Assembly (NCBI GenBank): GCA_964422155.1
Contig: CAYQZZ010000078.1
Location: forward strand, 1 to 8,576
Source of the DNA: JBGPRB01 sp964422155
GTDB lineage: Bacteria > Chloroflexota > Dehalococcoidia > Dehalococcoidales > RBG-16-60-22
Direction of reading: 5' to 3'
Length of the DNA stretch: 8,576 bases
In this document: piece after piece, positions 5,542 to 8,576 of the stretch
Numbering within the stretch: the first letter of the stretch is position 1
How the letters are laid out: every line of letters starts with the position of its first letter
The notes under the pieces: model-generated
What the model was told of the DNA's origin: nothing
What the model saw: the letters and a program-made list of their open reading frames with translations, nothing else
Database searches by the model: none
Made by a program: the position numbers and the translations under genes

Positions 5542-6771
5542 TTGAAAAAGTTCTTTGTGCTGTGGGCCAGCCAGGCGGCTTCCCTGTTCGGGAGCGCCGT
5601 GGTGCAATTTGCGCTGGCATGGTACCTGACCAGGGAAACCGGTTCCGCTACCGTGCTTGCTACCGCGTTGATAGTAGCGGTGATACCGCAAATCGTCCTG
5701 GGGCCGTTCATCGGGCCGTTCATCGACCGGTGGAGCCGTAAAAAAATCATGATTTTCGCCGACCTTTCCACCATGTTATTCACGATGGTGCTGGTCATAT
5801 TATTCTATACAGATACTATCCATGTCTGGCACATTTATGTAGTCATGATAGGCAGGTCTATTGGCGATGTGTTCCAATATCCGGCCCTGGGAGCTTCCAT
5901 TCCCATAATTGTACCGGAAAAACACCTGGTACGTGCGAACGGACTCTTCCAGATGCTGCAAAACGCCATCAAGATTGTCGCGCCAATTGCCGGCGCGTTT
6001 TTAATGGAAGCGCTGCCCATGCAGGGAGTACTATCGGTGGATATCATCACCGCTGTCATCGCTGTTGCCTGTTTGCTCCCGCTGGTAATACCCCAGCCGC
6101 CGCGCACTACCCTGGCGGCTAAGCCAAATTACTTCAGCGATATGAGGCAGGGTTTCCGTTATATCTGGTCGCGGCGGGGACTGGTCATGCTGATAGGCAT
6201 GGTAGCTTTACTCATATTCTTTGTAGCGCCGGCGTCCAGTTTAATTCCGGTACTGGTGAATGAACACCTGGAAGGAGATGTAGTAAAGCTGGGCTGGCTG
6301 GGTTCCGCCTCGGGAATCGGCGGGATTATAGGGGGTTTAGCGCTGGGGGTGTGGGGCGGGTTTAAAAAGCGTATGTGGACGGCTTTCCTGGGCTTTTTTA
6401 TAATGATTCCATGCAGCGTAGGATTAGGTTTTACATCCCCCAATATTTTCTACACTACCACTGTTCCCGCCATGCTGTTTATGGGAGTAGCCCTCACTCT
6501 TGTCAATGCGCCGCTTGGGGCAATCCTGAATTCCGTTATTGCCAAAGACATGCAGGGGCGGGTATTCTCGTTATATGGCTCGATAGTCATAGCAGCAATG
6601 CCGCTCGGGCTGTTAATCGGCGGACCGGTGGCAGACGCGTTAGGGATACGTTCTCTCTATTTTATCGCCTCCGGAGCATGGCTGATTATCCTTCCCCTGG
6701 CGATGTTAAGCAAACCGCTGATGAACCTGGAAAATGAGAGGGTAGAAGAGAAGCCTGGGGTAGAAAGCTAA
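5542..6771 (+). CDS. Major facilitator superfamily efflux-type transporter
   Basis: A 409-residue polytopic inner-membrane protein. Hydrophobic segments are spread over the whole length, at roughly 10-30, 37-60, 72-90, 96-115, 140-155, 164-184, 213-235, 250-272, 279-296, 306-328, 344-364 and 370-390, fitting 12 helices. The loop after segment 2, PFIDRWSRKK (59-68), is the MFS motif A region. The opening, a Trp-Ala-Ser-Gln start followed by LFGSAVVQFALAWYLT, resembles the macrolide-efflux/EntS-like branch of proton-driven exporters, so drug or metabolite export is likely, but the substrate cannot be read from sequence. It starts with TTG supported by a GAGGGAG site. The acidic tail (396-409) is probably cytoplasmic. 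The TAA stop touches the ffh stop on the other strand. It appears monocistronic, with no regulator gene beside it. Confidence 0.88.
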   Translation: MKKFFVLWASQAASLFGSAVVQFALAWYLTRETGSATVLATALIVAVIPQIVLGPFIGPFIDRWSRKKIMIFADLSTMLFTMVLVILFYTDTIHVWHIYVVMIGRSIGDVFQYPALGASIPIIVPEKHLVRANGLFQMLQNAIKIVAPIAGAFLMEALPMQGVLSVDIITAVIAVACLLPLVIPQPPRTTLAAKPNYFSDMRQGFRYIWSRRGLVMLIGMVALLIFFVAPASSLIPVLVNEHLEGDVVKLGWLGSASGIGGIIGGLALGVWGGFKKRMWTAFLGFFIMIPCSVGLGFTSPNIFYTTTVPAMLFMGVALTLVNAPLGAILNSVIAKDMQGRVFSLYGSIVIAAMPLGLLIGGPVADALGIRSLYFIASGAWLIILPLAMLSKPLMNLENERVEEKPGVES

Positions 6772-8106
6772 CTATTGCTTGAACATCCCCATCATGTTTT
6801 TAGGAATCTTGCCGCTCATACCCATTTTCATGAGCTTCTGCATCTGCTGGAACTGGTTAAGCAGCTGATTGACATCGTGGGTGCCGGTGCCGCTGCCGCG
6901 GGCGATGCGCTTGCGGCGGCTGCCCCCGATAATTGAAGGGTTCTGCCGCTCCTGAGGAGTCATGGAGAGGACGATAGCCTCGACCTTTTTCAGCTGGGCT
7001 TCCTGGGCGCCGTCTGGCAGTCGGCTGGCAATTTTCGAAACGCCCGGCAGCATCTCGGCAAGCTGGGCTAAAGGCCCCATCTTTTTGATAGCCTTCAGCT
7101 GCTCCAGAAAGTCCTCAAGGTTAAATCCGGATTTCTGTATTTTCTTCTGGAGTTCCAGGGCTTTCTTCTCGTCGAGGGTTTTCTCTGCCTTTTCAATGAA
7201 GGTAAGGACATCACCCATGCCCAAAATGCGCGACGCCAGGCGGTCGGGATAAAAAGGCTCGAAGGCATCGACTTTTTCGCCGATGCCGATGAATTTAATG
7301 GGCACGCCGCTCACCCACCGGATAGAGAGGGCGGCCCCACCCCGCGCATCGCCGTCCATCTTGGTCATGATGAGTCCCGTGAGATTGACTTTCGCATGGA
7401 ACTCCTCGGCCACGCGCACGGCGTCCTGTCCGGTCATGGCGTCCACCACCAGCAGCACCTCGTCCGGCCTGAGCACCTTCTTTACATGCTCAAGCTCGGC
7501 CATCATCTCTTCATCGATGTGCAAGCGGCCGGCGGTATCGACGATAACGTGGGTGGCCGCTATCTTTTTAGCCTCGGACATGGCATGGGCGCAGATGTCT
7601 TTACTGGCCGTTTTCGGGTCTTCGTTAAACACCGGGACATCGAGCTGCTTGCCCAATGTCACCAGCTGCTCGATGGCGGCGGGACGTTTATTATCCGCAG
7701 CCACCAGCAGCGGCTTATGACCGGTATGCTTGAGATGGAGCGCCAGCTTGGCGGCGGTAGTTGTTTTGCCGCTGCCCTGGAGGCCGACCATCATAATGAC
7801 TGACGGGGGCTGGGAGGCCGATGCCAGCCGGCTGCCCTGGCCATCGCCGAGGGTCTTGATAAGCTCTTCGTTGACGATTTTAATGATTTGCTGGGCGGGG
7901 GTAAGGCTCTCCATGACCTCTTTGCCGATGGAGCGCTCCCTGACGCGGGTGGTAAAGTCCTTGACCACCTTGAAGTTGACGTCCGCCTCCAGCAAAGCCA
8001 GGCGCACCTGGCGCAGGGCTTCATCGATGTCTTTTTCGGTGAGCTTGCCGCGGTTGCCTAGCAGGCGAAAGACGGTGTTCAGCTTTTCACTGAGGACTTC
8101 AAACAT
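6772..8106 (-). CDS. ffh: Signal recognition particle GTPase Ffh (SRP54)
   Basis: A 444-residue SRP protein that binds the SRP RNA and signal peptides of nascent membrane proteins and docks with FtsY. The N domain (1-90) includes RQVRLALLEADVN (32-44). The G domain has G1 GLQGSGKTT (108-116), G2 region DNKRPAA (138-144; Asn-Lys where many relatives have Thr/Tyr), G3 DTAGR (190-194), G4 TKMD (248-251), and GIGEKVDAFEPF (274-285). The M domain begins near 297 and carries the RNA-binding SRRKRIARGSG (396-406) and a Met-rich tail (422-441). The length is usual for the family. The start has no Shine-Dalgarno, but a good promoter lies 9-39 nt upstream, suggesting a nearly leaderless message. The 3' end abuts the convergent MFS gene, so rpsP does not follow it as it does in many bacteria. 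Confidence 0.97.
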   Translation of the reverse strand: MFEVLSEKLNTVFRLLGNRGKLTEKDIDEALRQVRLALLEADVNFKVVKDFTTRVRERSIGKEVMESLTPAQQIIKIVNEELIKTLGDGQGSRLASASQPPSVIMMVGLQGSGKTTTAAKLALHLKHTGHKPLLVAADNKRPAAIEQLVTLGKQLDVPVFNEDPKTASKDICAHAMSEAKKIAATHVIVDTAGRLHIDEEMMAELEHVKKVLRPDEVLLVVDAMTGQDAVRVAEEFHAKVNLTGLIMTKMDGDARGGAALSIRWVSGVPIKFIGIGEKVDAFEPFYPDRLASRILGMGDVLTFIEKAEKTLDEKKALELQKKIQKSGFNLEDFLEQLKAIKKMGPLAQLAEMLPGVSKIASRLPDGAQEAQLKKVEAIVLSMTPQERQNPSIIGGSRRKRIARGSGTGTHDVNQLLNQFQQMQKLMKMGMSGKIPKNMMGMFKQ

Positions 8107-8115
8107 GACAGTTTA

Positions 8116-8145
8116 ATTGTAAGGGGAGGAGAGAGGGAGAGTCAA
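8116..8145 (-). promoter_or_regulatory. Promoter of ffh
   Basis: On the minus strand, TTGACT (8145-8140) and TACAAT (8121-8116) are separated by 18 bp, each one mismatch from the sigma-70 consensus. The predicted start is near 8109, about 3 nt before the ffh ATG (8106), so the mRNA would be leaderless or nearly so. The spacer is a pyrimidine-only run on the minus strand. Confidence 0.7.
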
Positions 8146-8157
8146 CTACCATATTTT

Positions 8158-8184
8158 TTGATAAGGTTTAAAAGATGTTACAAT
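8158..8184 (+). promoter_or_regulatory. Promoter of the cupin gene
   Basis: TTGATA (8158-8163) and TACAAT (8179-8184) each match five of six consensus bases but are only 15 bp apart. A TGT just before the -10 (8176-8178) supplies an extended -10 element that could compensate. The start would be near 8191, giving a leader of about 31 nt with a Shine-Dalgarno site. It is divergent from the ffh promoter. Confidence 0.55.
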
Positions 8185-8212
8185 AGTAACAGGAAAATAC
8201 AGCGTAACAGGA
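8177..8212 (+). promoter_or_regulatory. Dyad and direct repeat at the cupin promoter (possible operator)
   Basis: GTTAC (8177-8181) and GTAAC (8186-8190) form a dyad overlapping the -10 box. GTAACAGGA occurs twice as a perfect 9-bp direct repeat, at 8186-8194 and 8204-8212, 18 bp apart; the second copy includes most of the Shine-Dalgarno site. This arrangement could bind a regulator or merely reflect a small duplication. Confidence 0.35.
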
Positions 8213-8213
8213 G
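8209..8213 (+). promoter_or_regulatory. Ribosome-binding site of the cupin gene
   Basis: AGGAG lies 8 nt before the ATG at 8222, supporting that start for a gene whose end is outside the window. Confidence 0.8.
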
Positions 8214-8221
8214 AGTCTATC

Positions 8222-8576
8222 ATGGCCAAATCAAAATACGGTAAATATATCGTCACAGAGCTAAAGACCCCGGAGTTCGGCCCGGAATTCGTTACCAGAT
8301 ATAATGCATTTGCCACCCGGATATTATGGATGGATGAAAATGTGGTACCGGGGGCCTTTCAAATGAACTGCTCCTGGTATTTGAGAACTCCCGCCGAGCA
8401 AATGAGCGAGGGACACAAACACGATGTCGACGAGATTATCGGCTTTTTCGGGAGCGACCCGAATAATCCCTATGCCCTGGGCGGAGAAATAGAGTTCTGG
8501 CTGGAAGATGAAAAACACATTATCAACAAAACCGCCATGATATTCGTCCCGGCGGGGATGAAACACTGCCCCCTGA
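8222..8576 (+). CDS. Small cupin-domain protein, 3' end beyond window
   Basis: The frame is open for 118 codons from ATG 8222 to the window edge, so the gene is cut by the boundary and not truncated by mutation. A G-H-x-H-x3-E pattern (G64, H65, H67, E71) and PAGMKH (110-115, H115) match cupin motifs 1 and 2; together H65, H67, E71 and H115 are the usual four metal ligands. Between the motifs lie a GFFGSDPNNPYALGGEIEFW segment (74-93) and a Leu-Glu-Asp-Glu stretch. Before the barrel is a region with VVPGAF and NCSWY (41-53). There is no signal peptide, so it is probably cytosolic. I recognise the general type as stand-alone cupins found in anaerobes, but no function is known to me; a metal-binding enzyme or small-molecule sensor is possible. 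It has its own promoter and a good AGGAG site, divergent from ffh. Confidence 0.85.
   Translation, partial: MAKSKYGKYIVTELKTPEFGPEFVTRYNAFATRILWMDENVVPGAFQMNCSWYLRTPAEQMSEGHKHDVDEIIGFFGSDPNNPYALGGEIEFWLEDEKHIINKTAMIFVPAGMKHCPL

Noticed and set aside
5542..6771. MFS gene as part of a resistance island or mobile element
   Set aside because: No integrase, transposase, resistance regulator or tRNA border is present; hairpin repeats upstream are also beside housekeeping genes.
7396..8116. Open frames on the plus strand opposite ffh
   Set aside because: Antisense to the conserved ffh G and N domains; low-complexity Ser/Arg-rich translations without motifs.

Overview
This window looks like a core-genome segment of an anaerobic Chloroflexota bacterium, most likely in or near class Dehalococcoidia. 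That assignment is an inference from protein sequence style (a DnaG zinc ribbon reading CFGAC, a HisF variant with an LAKS signature, a free-standing cupin of a type I associate with this group) and from intergenic spaces filled with palindromes built on GGATTCC/GGAATGAC. No rRNA or tRNA is present to confirm it.

Layout from left to right: a repeat-rich stretch (1-253); hisH (254-871, +); a second repeat block (872-1046); hisF (1047-1826, +); a short spacer with an 11-bp-stem inverted repeat and a clear -10 box (1827-1968); dnaG primase (1969-3765, +) followed after 3 nt by the primary sigma factor rpoD (3769-5310, +); a third repeat block with three hairpins (5311-5541); an MFS drug-efflux-type transporter beginning with TTG (5542-6771, +); ffh, the SRP GTPase, on the minus strand (6772-8106), whose stop codon directly abuts the MFS stop; a 115-bp divergent promoter region; and the first 118 codons of a small cupin-domain protein (8222 onward, +) that runs off the window edge. 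No intergenic stretch exceeds 300 bases.

Functionally, HisH and HisF form the imidazole glycerol phosphate synthase that links histidine and purine synthesis. DnaG and RpoD form a compact macromolecular-synthesis operon (replication priming and housekeeping transcription) without rpsU immediately upstream. Ffh handles co-translational membrane targeting. The transporter and cupin are accessory genes with unknown substrates.

I do not see a new defence, mobile or biosynthetic system. The points most worth a second look are non-coding. A composite palindromic repeat flanks hisH in opposite orientations and a related one lies after rpoD. TATAAT-like -10 boxes sit so close to several start codons that leaderless or very short-leader transcription is likely, while rpoD, the transporter and the cupin gene carry Shine-Dalgarno sites. 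The MFS and ffh genes converge with no gap at all. The cupin promoter carries a dyad and a 9-bp direct repeat that could be an operator.
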